DNA of 64,000 bases from Yponomeuta sedellus (GCA_934045075.1 OW203729.1:5737816-5801815); one strand, 5' to 3'. Shown: positions 21,178 to 31,979, counted from the stretch's first letter. Numbers and translations are program-made. The notes: generated by a model from the sequence alone, not told the origin.

Positions 21178-21243
21178 ACAACGTGGCGCTCATTAGGGGA
21201 GGGCTATGTCCAGCAGTGGACTAGTATAGCCTGACGATGACGA
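21178..21243 (+). pseudogene. LINE ORF2 C-terminal fragment
   Basis: The sequence encodes W-R-S-L-G-E-G-Y-V-Q-Q-W-T-S-I-A-stop followed by a short CGATGA-type tail. This matches the last residues of the LINE ORF2 fragment at 58.8 kb (ALWRSLGEGYVQQWST). Only about 60 bases remain. Confidence 0.65.
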
Positions 21244-22550
21244 CACATTATTAACTTTCCAACTCAGTTACTTGAAGAAGACAATTGTTTCAATGCAGCT
21301 TTGCAAATCCTAAGTATTCATAAAATCGTGTATGTGTACTCTGTGATGTTGTTTTGTGACTTAATATGAGATTCTTTTTATATGTGTTTTTCTGTAAATA
21401 AATCACTGTTTCACAAAAAAAAATGATTAACATTTTAAACAAATAAAAATAGCAAACGTCCATAGCCATACGTCCAACCGTGGAAAATAAATGGTGATGA
21501 GGGAGAGAAAATAAACATAATATCATTATTGAATGATTTTTCATTCATTTCAGAAATAAACAGTACCTATACTTCAAGCGTTGAAATAAGAGTAGGAAAT
21601 AGATATGTAATTAAAGTCAAGGCCACACTCAACGTTGCCAACTCACAAATCCCACGTGCCCCGACAACACGGGGTGGGGCTGCCGATACCTTGAGAACTG
21701 CAGAGATTCTATCGGGGCAACAATGAATATCAAATATGGCCAGAGGGTCAACTTGTAACTTCAATCTGTAATCTGCAGCCCCATGTTGGCCATTTGTCAG
21801 ACTTAAGTCTTATTTATGGCTCTCGCTATAATCAGTCTGTCGATTGTTATGTCTAGCTACAATAGCGACAGTCACCATATGTGTCCACATCGGGTTGCCG
21901 ATTTCAAGCACTCGCTCTATTTCTCTCTGTGAGGCTTATAGAAGAGTAAAGAACGATTAATTCTCAGTAGACTTATCTGAATATGGACTGTTGATAGAAA
22001 ACTGCATTTATCAATTAAATACCTCAAGTAATGCCCTGTTAAATCTATCGTGTGCAATATAGTATAATATATATGTAATGACCTACTATACAGTAACATC
22101 ACGTGTGTGGTCGTTGGTTTTAGCGTTTTTAGGACGAACTTAGCTAAGTTATTGTTTCTCAGTAGCATCAAATTCTCATAAAAACCATATTTTTCAATTT
22201 ACTTGTTTTATTTCCCTACAATTAAATTAGAAAACGGGTCCAAAAGTTATAGAGACTTGAAAAAGGTTAGGAATAAGCATTTCGATACATAAGTAGGCCT
22301 ACAGAACGCTTTATTTGCCGCCGCCCTTCTGTGTTTCTGTTCGCTACTCATGCAAACCCATCGTCCGGATACGTTGACATTGCAAAATAACAGTTTCAAA
22401 ATGAATTAAAAGCTCTAACCGCTGTTTCTGAATCAGTCGATCTATCTATGACCCCGACTGCGTTCGGCCACAGCGACTGGGACCTTCATGTATTCTCATG
22501 TGACTGATATAGCCAATTATGTCAAAGAGTATGCGCAGGTGGTCGGGCCT
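21244..22550. other. Unique non-coding DNA
   Basis: The short ORFs at 21290-21544, 21529-21726, 21567-21764 and 21917-22171 overlap each other or are featureless. No repeats are recognised. Confidence 0.4.
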
Positions 22551-22551
22551 T

Positions 22552-22719
22552 GAATATTATGTATAAGGGCGAAAGTTTGTGGGTGTGTATGTTTGTTACG
22601 TCTTCACGTCTAAACGGCTGGAGTTTGCTGACGCTCTGGATTAACACACAGGCTACGTTTTACTGCGGGAAAATATCTTATTCCCGTGGGAAAATCGATA
22701 AACCGCGGGCAACACAGCA
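22552..22719 (+). mobile_element. Helitron 3' segment
   Basis: GGGCGAAAGTTTGTGGGTGT, CACGTCTAAACGGCTGGAG, TTAACACACAGGCTACGTTT and AACCGCGGGCAACACAGC follow the order of the lepidopteran Helitron 3' region. The terminal CTAGT has decayed. Confidence 0.65.
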
Positions 22720-24265
22720 AGTATTGTATAAAATCTCGAGATAAGGGTGAACTTATTATAGCGAAGACACTATTTGATATAATCAGCGAATATCCTTCCA
22801 TCCTTCAATATCCTATGACCTTCAATACGCAACAAACCAGACGAGGACGTAATGAGGTTATTGATCTTGGCATCCCTTTGCTTCTGCCCTCTTTCTTTTA
22901 TTTTAGTTAAATATTTACACTAGAATGTTGCATAGCGCAGCTTGTAAGGAAACAAAACAAGTACTTTGCAAACGTCTGGTACATAGCCAGCAATATAATG
23001 TTTACATTTAAGAAATGTTTTGCAATATTTTAGGATTAGCTTCATAATACGTGAACACGACAAATGTTTCACGGCCTCGTTACCTTACACAGTTCCCGGT
23101 TTGCTAATTCTCTTTTTTATACCATGATGGTAATTACCTTCAGAATTATTTACATTCATTTCTGTCATTTTCGACCGACTTCCCTTTGGGATTGCTTTTT
23201 ATTGGATTGCGTTTTTACTTATACATGTTACAAAAATCATTATCACATATTCTGTTATCATCTATGACGTCTACTTGCTTTAAAATAAAACTACCAGGTG
23301 TTAGAAATCTTAAGATAGATATAGACAAGTATAATATATTCTTATCGGAGTTATACACCCGGAAACTAGACAGTAGACAGTGCCCCTCGATATTATTATA
23401 CAAAACATTAACACCAAAGGCCACAGCATATTCTATCTTATGCATCCTTAACGTAACTGAGACGTTACGGGCCATTTTGCAACAAAAATGCGAAGCTCGA
23501 TCAGCTGTCGACTATAAAGGTGAAGGCGCAATGATAGACAAACTAAAATAGATCTTAAATACTTTTAAGTTAGAGACTACGATAGCGCAACAAAATATCA
23601 GCCAGGAACGGATTTATTATAACAAGACATATCACAAAATACGTAATAAACAGATAAGTGCCGTAATATGAATAACAAAAGAAAGAATACGAAATACACA
23701 ACAGACAAAACGAAAAATAAACTCCATACATTTAGCCTATGGTGTGTCTAAATTGCCGCAAAACGCATCTGACTCAGCGTTGCCCTGATTGAGCTCTCAG
23801 CACTGATTTTCAGTCAGTGCCTACGGTAAATTGTACTACAGACTACTATTTTAGTACAATGCCCGCAATGGCAATAAAACTTAGGTCTGGGAATTATTAG
23901 TTTAAAATTAATATGTCTTTAAGGAGCATTTTAGATTCAAATCGTGCTGCCAGCACTTCTCCGACCCGTTGTAACGCGAATAGAACTTAAGATCGGACAC
24001 GAGACAAAGTAGGCACTGGGGGATTAGAGCAGTAAGTGCAAAAGAATGTCACTATCATACTTAAAGAGTACTGGTGTGCCAGAGTTCTCCCGAAGGCGTT
24101 GAGTCGAGTTGTTTACCATCAACTTTACTGGGAGCACTGACACTTGAAAGATACTAGACCCCCTAACGTGGCAGGCGTAGACTCGCCCTCAACCGCGCTA
24201 GCTCACGAGAACTCTATATTTAGAATTTATGTTTTTCTATTTTGTGTTTTATGCAATAAAGTGTA
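22720..24265. other. Unique DNA with one short repeat
   Basis: Two overlapping plus-strand ORFs (23064-23267, 23186-23551) and a minus-strand ORF have no known domain. Their end, at 23460-23516, is the GACGTTACGGGCC..GCAACAAAAATG..GCTGTCGACT repeat also seen at 28.5, 54.0 and 63.8 kb, which argues against a host gene. Confidence 0.4.
23460..23516 (+). repeat. Short dispersed repeat GTTACG..GTCGACT, copy 1
   Basis: GACGTTACGGGCCATTTTGC, AACAAAAATGCGAAG and GCTGTCGACT recur in the same order and orientation at 28.51, 54.0 and 63.84 kb. Confidence 0.55.
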
Positions 24266-24269
24266 ACAG

Positions 24270-24525
24270 ATTGACGGCCTCGGTGGCGCAGTGGTTTGGC
24301 ACGCTGACTGTAAAACTGAAGGTCTCGGGTTTGATCCCCGCCGGGTCAAATTAGGAAACGAACTTTTCTAGTTTGTCTCAGATGTTATCTATGTATTTAT
24401 TTCTATCGTCGAGTTAGCACCTAAAACACAAGTCATTTAGTTGTACTTATTATAGGGCTAACGAGATCTGTGTAATATGTCCATGAATATTTATTATTAT
24501 TTATTTATTAGACACCCAAAAGATT
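24270..24525 (+). mobile_element. SINE-C: tRNA-like head with LINE-type tail
   Basis: The head has a pol III A-box, TGGCGCAGTGG (24284-24294), and a B-box, GGTTTGATCCC (24328-24338), spaced as in a tRNA. The body continues to GTTAGCACCTAAAACACAAG, GGGCTAACGAGATCTGTGTA and ATATTTATTATTATTTATTT, the kind of 3' tail shared by lepidopteran LINE/SINE pairs. One base of the B-box is decayed (T for C). It is not a functional tRNA because the anticodon arm and acceptor stem do not pair properly. Confidence 0.75.
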
Positions 24526-24563
24526 GCAAACCCGATCAATTAGTTTGATTTAATTTGCAATGC

Positions 24564-24640
24564 AAAAAAAATGAAACTTCGCTTCATCAACGTTCATTAG
24601 TCGTTGCATGCATGCACGCCGGTTCCAGGTACTTTTTATC
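24564..24640 (-). mobile_element. LINE-T 3' fragment
   Basis: The minus strand reads GGAACCGGCGTGCATGCATG..AACGACTAATGAACGTTGATGAAGCGAAG, matching the ORF2 end of the better copy at 36.65 kb. Confidence 0.55.
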
Positions 24641-24721
24641 TTCCCCTTTGCTAATGTATCTCCTATTTGGACATTCTGGGACGTCCCTTGCCGGCCTTTC
24701 CACCCACATTCGCTATATATA

Positions 24722-26013
24722 TACGAGGAGCATTCAATAAGTACCTAGCCACATCGCCAGAGGGCGCTGTAGTTTCAAAAGAGTTTTACCACAGTGTAGG
24801 ACATTCTTTTTTAATTCTTTTTTCAAATTTTCATTCCAATCCCTTCATTTGTTTTAATTTGACAACTTATGGAAGCGAACGTATCGATCGGTTTTACAAA
24901 AATGGAAAAAGAGCCATTTCGTTCGGTGATTCGATTCCTATTTTTGGAAGAGAAAACGCGCATTGAAATCAAAGAGCGCTTGGATGCTGTGTACGGTGAC
25001 TCTTCTCCATCGATGGCCACCGTCAAGAATTGGTTCAACGAGTTTGCACGTGACCGTACGTCGGTTTTTGATGAACCACGTCCAGGTGCACCGAAAACAG
25101 CTGCTACGGAGGAAAACATTAAAAAAATCCATGATCTCGTATTGGCAGATCGCCGATTGAAGGTTCGGGAGCTAGCTGAGACTGTAGGCATTTCAGAAGG
25201 AACAGTGCATCATATTCTTCACGAGGAACTCGGCATGAGAAAGCTGTCGGCGCGATGGGTGCCGCGTTTACACACACCGGAAAACAAGTGCAACCGTGAG
25301 ACCACATCGGAGACGTGTTTGGCGCTGTTTAAGCGGAATCCAGCGGATTTTTTACGTCGTTTTGTGACCGTCGATGAAACTTGGATCCACTGGTACACAC
25401 CAGAGACCAAGGAGCAATCAAAACAATGGATCCAGACCGGGGAACGTGCTCCAAAGAAGGCGAAAACTGTAACATCGGCCGGAAAAGTTATGGCCACTGT
25501 TTTCTGGGATTCACAAGGTGTGATCTACATCGATTACCTCGAGAAGGGTAAAACAATTACAGGGCTTTACTATGCCGATTTATTGGGCCGATTCGACGCC
25601 GAATTAAAGAAAAAATGACCCCATCTGGCGAAGAAAAAAGTGCTGTTTCACCACGACAACGCACCGGTTCACACGGCTGCGGTTGCCATGGCCAAATTGG
25701 TCGAATTACGCTACGAATTGCTGCCCCATCCACCGTATTCTCCAGATTTGGCCCCTTGTAACTTCTTTCTGTTTCCTAATCTGAAAAAATCTCTCGCCGG
25801 GAATAGATATGGATCAAATGAGGAGGTCATCGCCGCCACGGAGGCCTATTTTGCAGAGTTTGACAAAAACTATTTTTCGGACGGGTTAAAAAAGTTGGAG
25901 CATCGCTGGGCTAAGTGTATCGAACTAAAAGGAGACTGTGTTAAAAAATAAATTGCCACTTTTCCAAAATTTTCGTTTACTTTTTGTAGGCTAAGTATTG
26001 AATGACCCTCGTA
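24722..26013 (+). mobile_element. mariner transposon, near full length
   Basis: The element is ~1.29 kb, the usual mariner size. Terminal inverted repeats of about 27 bp begin TACGAGGAGCATTCAATAAG on the left (24722 on) and TACGAGGGTCATTCAATACT on the inverted right end (to 26013), both ending in TAGCC. The flanks are TA-rich, fitting a TA target duplication. It encloses one transposase frame broken by a single stop. Confidence 0.93.
24902..25951 (+). pseudogene. mariner transposase, inactivated
   Basis: A DDE transposase of the mariner family that would cut at the terminal inverted repeats and paste at TA. I take the start at the ATG of MEKEPF (24902), giving 349 residues, the family's usual length; an ATG 33 bases upstream is also in frame. 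Visible motifs are an N-terminal helix-turn-helix region, ..DEPRPGAP.., WVPRLHTPENK, the first catalytic Asp in DETWIHWYTPE (codon 25373-25375), the second Asp in FHHDNAPVH, and HPPYSPDLAPCNFFLFP. Two lesions are present: an in-frame TGA at 25616-25618 (context A-TGA-CC, as from a CGA codon), and the third catalytic residue, normally Asp in the D,D34D triad, is Asn (AAC at 25760-25762). No frameshift is present. The protein would be truncated and, even if read through, catalytically dead. Confidence 0.95.
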
Positions 26014-26014
26014 T

Positions 26015-27130
26015 ATATTTGTTTCGTCAATCTTTCTTTCTACATCCTCTCCACATGTCCAAACCACACCTACACTATCGATGTAGTCAAATAACACATG
26101 TGATGTTATCAAATTCGACTAACTTTCGATTTACAATCGAGAAAATGAAACAATTCATAAGCATGAGCAAATCATAAGCGTTAGAGTTTGCTAATAGTGA
26201 GGATTGCCTCCCTGGTCGTTCTACAGCAAAGTAACGTACAGGATACGAGATAGGGCTCCGGCAGATGGCCGCAGGTGCGCCGCGTGCCAGCTGACGCGGC
26301 GGGTTGGCTAGCCAGCCACCTGTGCACGGGAATGTGGCTGGCCTGGGAGAATTGGATTGTAAGCCACTTCTCAGTCCAAAGACCCGTGCGCTGGTGTGTT
26401 TAATTAGGAGTTAAATATTAAAAAGAACCTTGTTTTACTCTCAGGAATAAATATAGTTAAATACAGGGATCTATTTTTGTAAAACTATGGTTTATTATAA
26501 CAATATATACGGTACCAGATTTTTAAGACATGTAACCACCTCGTGCACAAAATGTAAATGAAAAGATAAAAAAATAATATGTTTCTATTTTATTCAATTA
26601 TATGACAATTATACTTCATTCATGTAGGTACATGGCAAAGTCAATTAACCCACAGCTTAACAGGTAGAAAGACTCGGCAACGCAATTGTAGGTACATCAA
26701 ATTGTCTTACTACGAATTTTTGTTTTATGAAAAGCGGCCAAAGTAAGCGACAAACTTTTAAAAAATTGGCAACAATGACTTTCCTTACATTTTTGAAGTT
26801 GAACTTTAAAAGTTCAATGACCCCAGCCGCACAACTCGCTCACGGCATTGGCAAAATTTTCAAATCCTCAATTCAGAAAATGTCGCTAGCAAAACTCGCT
26901 AGCAAAAATTTTAAGTTCGACGGCGAGAGATTCGTTTATTTATTACTTTCCTATCTCTTTTAAATGCAAGTACTTAACGCTAATAATACTTAACACATAA
27001 TTCTAATAGCAGAATAAAAATATTACGACGAAAAACGAACAACTTTCTAGAAATGCGGATTTCTCGAAATAGCAAAGTGGAGCCATTTCACTTTTCGAAC
27101 TACACAATTCACGCTAACGCGTATTATTAT
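26015..27130. other. Unique DNA
   Basis: A minus-strand stretch at 26.02-26.11 kb (..WTCGEDVERKIDE..) faintly recalls a LINE RT C-terminal region but is too degraded to assign. A ~78-residue ORF at 26727-26963 has no motif. The rest is unassigned. Confidence 0.35.
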
Positions 27131-27133
27131 CGT

Positions 27134-27872
27134 TTAAGGCGCTACGGGGTGCTAAATAGAGCCAACATTATTATTAGTATTATTATCCTTTATTAAATTA
27201 TTTCTTTGCTATTCTTACGAGATACTTATATAATAAATAACTGATTATACTTAAGTGCATACTACAATTATGTTATCCATCATGCGGAGGGGACTAGTTC
27301 AACAGAACACAGGGAATCCTTGTGTGGTAACTAGGGCTTCATCCAATTTCTGTAAAATTGTTTATTACTTCAAGTAATAAATATTTTTCATTTTAATTTT
27401 TCAATAGAATAAAAATCATGCGGAGGGGACTAGTTCAACAAAACACAGGGAATCCTTGTGTGGTAACTAGGGCTTCATCCAATTTCTGTAAAATTGTTTA
27501 TTACTTCAAGTAATAAATATTTTTCATTTTAATTTTTCAACAACAGAATAAAAATCATAATTAATTTATAATACGTTTTTTGTCATAGTGATCATCATAA
27601 ATGTTAACTGTGACAACGATTTTTAGAACCTACAGTCTCGAACCTAGGATCGACAATCTAGGACCTGAATGGATTTCAAATAAAAACGGATGTTTCTGGA
27701 AAAATCAGTTTTAAGTCCTACATTCTTCGACCAAGGTTCTTGTCAGCAAGTGCTAAAAAGAGCTATACATTTATTAAGACTTATAATATTAACTTTTTCC
27801 AAACACGCGTAATAAAAGAAGATACGACTTTTTTCCATAGGCGGCGCTAGTCAGCATAGGGTAGCGCCTTAA
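27134..27872. mobile_element. TTAA-flanked MITE, copy 2 (with insertion)
   Basis: Ends are TTAAGGCGCTACGGGGTGCTA (27134) and GGTAGCGCCTTAA (to 27872). The right two-thirds (ATAATACGTTTTTTGTC.., GAACCTAGGATCGACAATCT, GTTCTTGTCAGCAAGTGCTA) is collinear with copy 1 at 18.36 kb. Between the left terminus and this part lies ~400 bp of extra sequence containing a recent tandem duplication. Confidence 0.72.
27281..27555 (+). repeat. Two-copy 136-bp tandem duplication
   Basis: Unit 1 (27281-27416) and unit 2 (27417-27555) both begin CATGCGGAGGGGACTAGTTC and end with TAATTTTTCAA..AGAATAAAAAT. I see only one substitution (AACAGAACAC / AACAAAACAC) and a small length change near the end, so the duplication is recent. 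Confidence 0.92.
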
Positions 27873-28230
27873 CTCATTCAAATGATCGTAGACATAATGG
27901 AGAACGTCCACAAAAAACGTTTTAATGTAATCGGAAAGACCATGTTAAAAAATACATAATCGCGTTTTTTTTTTCTTTAGGACTAATACTGTTCATAATA
28001 TGACCTGTCGAAGTCATTCTAGTCACGTGGTACAAAAAAGCGCCATACAAATCTGACTCAAACATGACGTCACAATTTGAACTTACAATGTATTATTTAT
28101 TATTTTAAATTATAATGTTTTTTTGAATATAAGCAGATTTTCAAAAATTCTAAAATATAATAAACGGAAATATTAAAAAATTCGTGAAAAAACGGAATCT
28201 AAAAGGTTTTTTAATATTACGGTAATTTAT
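27873..28230. other. AT-rich spacer
   Basis: Nothing recognised. Confidence 0.4.
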
Positions 28231-28449
28231 ATTTTTAATGCACTAACCCATGCTAAGGACAATTTTAAAACCTATTTAGAGGCTAAAAATTCCACCCATG
28301 CCGGGACTCGAACCCGCGACCTCTGGCCATCCGTGCCAGCGCTCTATCCAACTGAGCTAATGGGCGACTCACCGGCATCAGTGAAATTTCGAACCTCTAC
28401 ACTATTCTCTGTATTACGTACAGGCAGCGACATCTGGCTGAAGTAAACT
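28231..28449 (-). mobile_element. SINE-A, full-length copy
   Basis: On the minus strand it starts TTTACTTCAGCCAGATGTCG and GTACGTAATACAGAGAATAG. An ~83-nt leader precedes a tRNA-like domain with A-box TAGCTCAGTTGG, CTGGCACGGATGGCCAG (anticodon-arm-like) and B-box GGTTCGAGTCC. It then runs through TTTTTAGCCTCTAAATAGG to the end CCATGGGTTAGTGCATTAAAAAT or close to it. Total ~219 bp. Unlike typical SINEs, the tRNA-like domain is not at the 5' end. Confidence 0.8.
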
Positions 28450-28504
28450 ATTTTTACAGTTTAATTTTTAAAATAATCTGAATTTTTTCAACATCTTCTG
28501 TGGT

Positions 28505-28640
28505 ATAAAAGTAAGTTACATTACAGGCGACTTTGCAACTAAAATGTGAAATTTTATGTGCCGTCGACTGCACTACATAGTACAAAGCTAGTAGGGAAAA
28601 TTGAAGTACTATGTTTATACTACATAGTATTATAGTTCAA
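28505..28640 (+). repeat. Short dispersed repeat GTTACG..GTCGACT, copy 2
   Basis: AAGTTACATTACAGGCGACT, TTGCAACTAAAATGTGAA and GCCGTCGACTGCAC match the copies at 23.46, 54.0 and 63.84 kb. An imperfect inverted CTACATAGTAC / GTACTATGTTT pair follows. Confidence 0.55.
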
Positions 28641-28718
28641 GTATGACAGCGCGTAACGAGCTTTGCTGCATATCAAGTTGCAGATCACAATAAAATTATC
28701 GTGTCTTAATATAAGTCA

Positions 28719-28952
28719 TGTAATGGCAGTCGGCAATTTTTCCGAGCGCTTCCATGCTTCGCACAGCACGTTAAGCAGTTGGTGCCGGCTGTCATGTAAT
28801 GGCAGTCGTTAACCCATGTCAGAGGCCTTACGGTGCGGCTTGATAACTTCCTGATCCTCCACTGTCTTACAATCCTCCAACAATCCGGACTAGCTTTCAT
28901 GCGATCCAGGAAGCGACCCGTGCCCCAGCAGTGGGGACGCACAAAGGATCGA
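28719..28952 (+). mobile_element. 5S-SINE, 5'-truncated copy
   Basis: It contains only the body: GGCAATTTTTCCGAGCGCTTCC, TTAAGCAGTTGGTGCCGGCT, GTCAGAGGCCTTACGGTGCG, GGCTTGATAACTTC and CCCGTGCCCCAGCAGTGGGG. The 12-base GTCATGTAATGG occurs twice, at 28719 and 28791, a small internal duplication. No 5S-like head remains. Confidence 0.7.
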
Positions 28953-28959
28953 TATCATC

Positions 28960-30090
28960 ATATAAGTAAGTGCTTTTTGTCAACTCTATCACAGATATCT
29001 ATTAAAAAGGTGCTATATGTGACGTAGAAAATGTTGTCAGACGTTTGTAAGGTTCGACAGAAATTCGAGCTGAGAATTTAGCTTATTTTCTAGTCACAGT
29101 TACATATAAAACTTCGTTGTTTCGTTGGAATTTGAACAAATAACTTATTTTTGAAGAGTAATACATTAGCACAAGGAATATTAAACTTTTGAAAGTATTC
29201 TCCATACGAAGTTTCCGTTTGGGTAAGCCAAGATGAAAATGATAGTCTCCGTCGCATCATAACGACTGGGTATTGGGTTTGGTACCTTAATTCCGACAAT
29301 TTGAGAAGACAATTACCTGAAACAAGTAAAGAGTTTGATTAGTTCATTAACCTTTTGACAAATACATAATAAAGTTTGTTAGGTGCAGGAAAATACATTT
29401 TTACACAAAAAAACATACGGAATATCCCGTCATTACCAAGTATAGATTAGATTGGCCGCCAAAAAAATTATACATAAACACAAACTAAACTATACCATTT
29501 CCCGAAATTATACCCACAAATAGGTTATTGGAAAAAACTGGACAAGAGTGAGACGGATTCGTGCCTCAGGGGTTCCGAACAATCGACTACAAACCTAACT
29601 TTGGAGTTGTAAGCAGTTGTCTGTTCTACAAATTACGGGATTTTTCCCTTTATTCGTGCTATATTTCGTGATACTAAGTCAGCGGGAAGTAACCTCTTCA
29701 ACGGTTTGTAAGGAAAATGAATGCGAGTGAAGACCGGTTTCTGAATTTCACAAAGTAAATACTGACGTAACGTTTTTTTTTTTCTGGGAAATTTGAAGAG
29801 ACAGCACCACAGTTGAATATTAACTTAGCAAAATTTTTAAATTCAGAAATTGGCCCTTAGATGTCTTTATTTTTTTATACTTAATTGATGACACAAACAA
29901 GCATTTACACAATGACATAAGTTAAAATAAACGAACATATCAGCAATTGCGTTTCTTTTAATTGCGTTAAAGACTTGCAAGAGATTGAATTGTTAAAAAT
30001 AATAAGGAAAATATCCCGTACCATTTCGGACTAGGCCAAATAGTTTGACATTAATACTAATACTTATGTGTAGTGTTTAGTGAAGTGTAA
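28960..30090. other. AT-rich unique DNA
   Basis: No gene or repeat is recognised. A 69-residue minus-strand ORF (29090-29299) is featureless. Confidence 0.4.
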
Positions 30091-30095
30091 TAATC

Positions 30096-30259
30096 TGTAC
30101 GTAATACAGAGAATATTGTAAAGAGGTTCGAAATTTCACTGATGCCGTGAGTCGCCCATTGGCTCAATTGGTAGAGCGCTGGTACGGATAGCCAGAGGTT
30201 GCGGGTTCGAGTCCCGGCATGGGTGAAAATTTTTAGCCTCTAAATAGGTTTTTAAATTT
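30096..30259 (+). mobile_element. SINE-A copy 2
   Basis: CTGTACGTAATACAGAGAAT leader, A-box TGGCTCAATTGG, B-box GGTTCGAGTCC, then TTTTTAGCCTCTAAATAGG. It is inverted relative to the copy 1.7 kb upstream. The distal 3' tail (GGGTTAGTGCATT) is missing. Confidence 0.78.
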
Positions 30260-30314
30260 GTAATAATCTAATTTAAATCTTTACTAACAGCTTTACCCGA
30301 TCCTGAGTAAACTG

Positions 30315-30402
30315 CTCTTAACAGACTGACGGACAACAGGACAAAAGCAGAAAGTATCCTTATCGAGTTCCGTTTAACTTTTGCGTTACGGAACCCTAAA
30401 AA
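30315..30402 (-). repeat. TAGGGTTCCG repeat, 5' fragment
   Basis: The minus strand reads TTTTTAGGGTTCCGTAACGC..AAAAGTTAAACGGAACTCG..GTCCGTCAGTCTG, corresponding to the 5' end of the element at 16.9 kb. Confidence 0.55.
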
Positions 30403-31080
30403 TTACACGAGTCGTACTAATTAATAGTAGCGTTGACTTTATCAGCTAGCCTATTTTTCGGTTGACCGAACTGAAAGGCCTACGAGTAAATTTTCTTAGG
30501 ATTTAATTCGCGAAATAACTCTACAAGTTAACGCGAAGAGTAATACATTCGACAGAGAGAGAAAGAAAAAATTAAGGCGTCATGTACTCATGTCACAACA
30601 CGTCAACCTTGACCCCCGTGAGCCGTACGCAGTAACGCGCGACATCGCAACAAAAATATAAATGTAGATCGAATCCATGTATGTTTGTAAGTTTGGACGT
30701 AGGACGTATTCTGCGACAGTATGTACTCAACCGAAAAAATGTTTTATTGTTACTCAAAATGGAGATTAAGGATGGTTATGGACAGGCTAATGAAGTCGCA
30801 GAATTTTAAACGAACGAAGCCGCGGGCCATTTAGTACCTACATAGTAAAATACAAGGTGCGACAAAATTCCTAGCATAATATTCGAAACCGAGGTGCTCT
30901 TCTCGTCAATGGCAAGTTTTGGTACGTTATTGTTATTGATGACAAATAAACAAAAACAATTCTTCTTTGAAGCTGTGTCCCTGAGTAGACGTATAGTCCG
31001 GTAATCAACTGACAGCCGCAAATTAACTGATTATTTTCCGTTTAATATAGAGTCTAACAAAACTTCCTTATGATAATATT
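30403..31080. other. Unique non-coding DNA
   Basis: Nothing recognised; the ORF at 30806-31021 lacks motifs. Confidence 0.4.
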
Positions 31081-31082
31081 CT

Positions 31083-31246
31083 TCTTAATGCACTAACCCG
31101 TGCTAAGGACAATTTTAAAAACCTATTTAGATGCTAAAAATTCCACCCATGCCGGGACTCGCACCCGCGACCTCTAGCTAACCGTGCCAGCGCTCTCCCA
31201 ACTGAGCGCTCCAGGGGCGGAATTTTAGCCTCTAAATAGGTTTTTG
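31083..31246 (-). mobile_element. SINE-A copy 3, folded back on itself
   Basis: On the minus strand the tRNA-like domain and 3' tail are present (31083-31200; B-box GGGTGCGAGTCC, tail AGCATCTAAATAGG and CACGGGTTAGTGCATTAAG). Immediately to the right, 31217-31246 carries GAATTTTAGCCTCTAAATAGG on the plus strand. The 3' flank of the tRNA domain is therefore present in both orientations around the head. Confidence 0.65.
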
Positions 31247-31423
31247 ATAATAACCGGTTATTTCAAAGACAAATTGACTACTCTTTGTTATGTAAGTTTA
31301 TCCACGACCGAGATTCTTGTTTCACTTATGCCAAAGCCGGCCGTCTTTGGGTTTAATGCTGTCTAGTCCTAGGTTTTCGGTCATTGATCCTAAAAATCAG
31401 TAATAAATGACTAAGAGATAGTA
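31247..31423. other. Unique spacer
   Basis: Nothing recognised. Confidence 0.4.
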
Positions 31424-31663
31424 CAGTCAGTTAGCTTTTAGAATATACCTCGGCTACTAACGGATAGAATCGGATATATTTGTGTAATATCGGAAACTAA
31501 GAAATATCGGAACTAATATGACACTTAACATTACGTAACTTTTAAAAATAGTGAAGAAAAGTTTTATACAAAGCAGGAAGTAGTATTACACTCGTGTGCT
31601 TTCGGCGAAAACCGCAGCCCACTCTAGAGTCGAGCGAGGTATATTCTAAAAGCTAACAGACTG
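31424..31663. mobile_element. CAGTCTGTTAGC MITE, copy 1
   Basis: Terminal inverted repeats of ~30 bp: CAGTCAGTTAGCTTTTAGAA..TATACCTCGG on the left and CGAGGTATATTCTAAAAGCT..AACAGACTG on the right, flanked on both sides by TA (GTA..TAC). The interior GTGAAGAAAAGTTTTATACA and CACTCGTGTGCTTTCGGCG is shared with the copy at 37.66 kb. TA flanks suggest Tc1/mariner-type mobilisation (inference). Confidence 0.8.
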
Positions 31664-31724
31664 TACCGTTAATTTTAGCAATAAAACATTGGCTTTTGCA
31701 TGTACGTAAAGAGATGATTTATAC

Positions 31725-31976
31725 AGCGTCCAGTGGCATCTTAACCCACACTAGGCTGGTGAAAGGACCACTCGGACCCTGCAGTACCTAGGACATTGTT
31801 TTAGCAAAAAATATCTTAAAAACCTATTTAGTAATTGTTTTTTTTTAATTGTCCTTACCACGTGTTAGTGCATTAACAAAAAAGAATACAAAAAATATCT
31901 GTAAAAAAAAGTAATATTTTATACCTACGCGTCGAATTCATAATCTCCTCCTTTTGTGAAGTCTGTTAAAAAGATG
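31725..31976. repeat. Mixed repeat relics
   Basis: 31725-31795 (CCACACTAGG..GAAAGGACCACTC..CTGCAGTACCT) is related to 52.76-52.83 kb. 31818-31877 is a SINE-A tail relic (AACCTATTTAG, AATTGTCCTTA, GTGTTAGTGCATTAAC). 31922-31976 (CGTCGAATTCATAATCTCCTCC, TGAAGTCTGTT) is the end of the AACCGACTTC MITE found intact at 60.6 kb. Confidence 0.5.
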
Positions 31977-31979
31977 GGG

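Noticed and set aside
22610..22910. ORFs at 22.55-22.91 kb as a small gene
   Set aside because: They begin inside the Helitron 3' segment and have no domain.
26015..26112. LINE RT fragment (..WTCGEDVERKIDE..)
   Set aside because: The similarity to a GHVER-type LINE C-terminal segment needs an assumed frameshift and is too short to support.
28287..28366. Functional tRNA gene
   Set aside because: It has A- and B-boxes and a pairing anticodon arm, but C at position 33, a mismatched acceptor stem and six scattered copies with a common leader and tail make it a SINE. The same reasoning applies to 24.28, 30.15, 34.99, 47.39, 57.26 and 60.45 kb.
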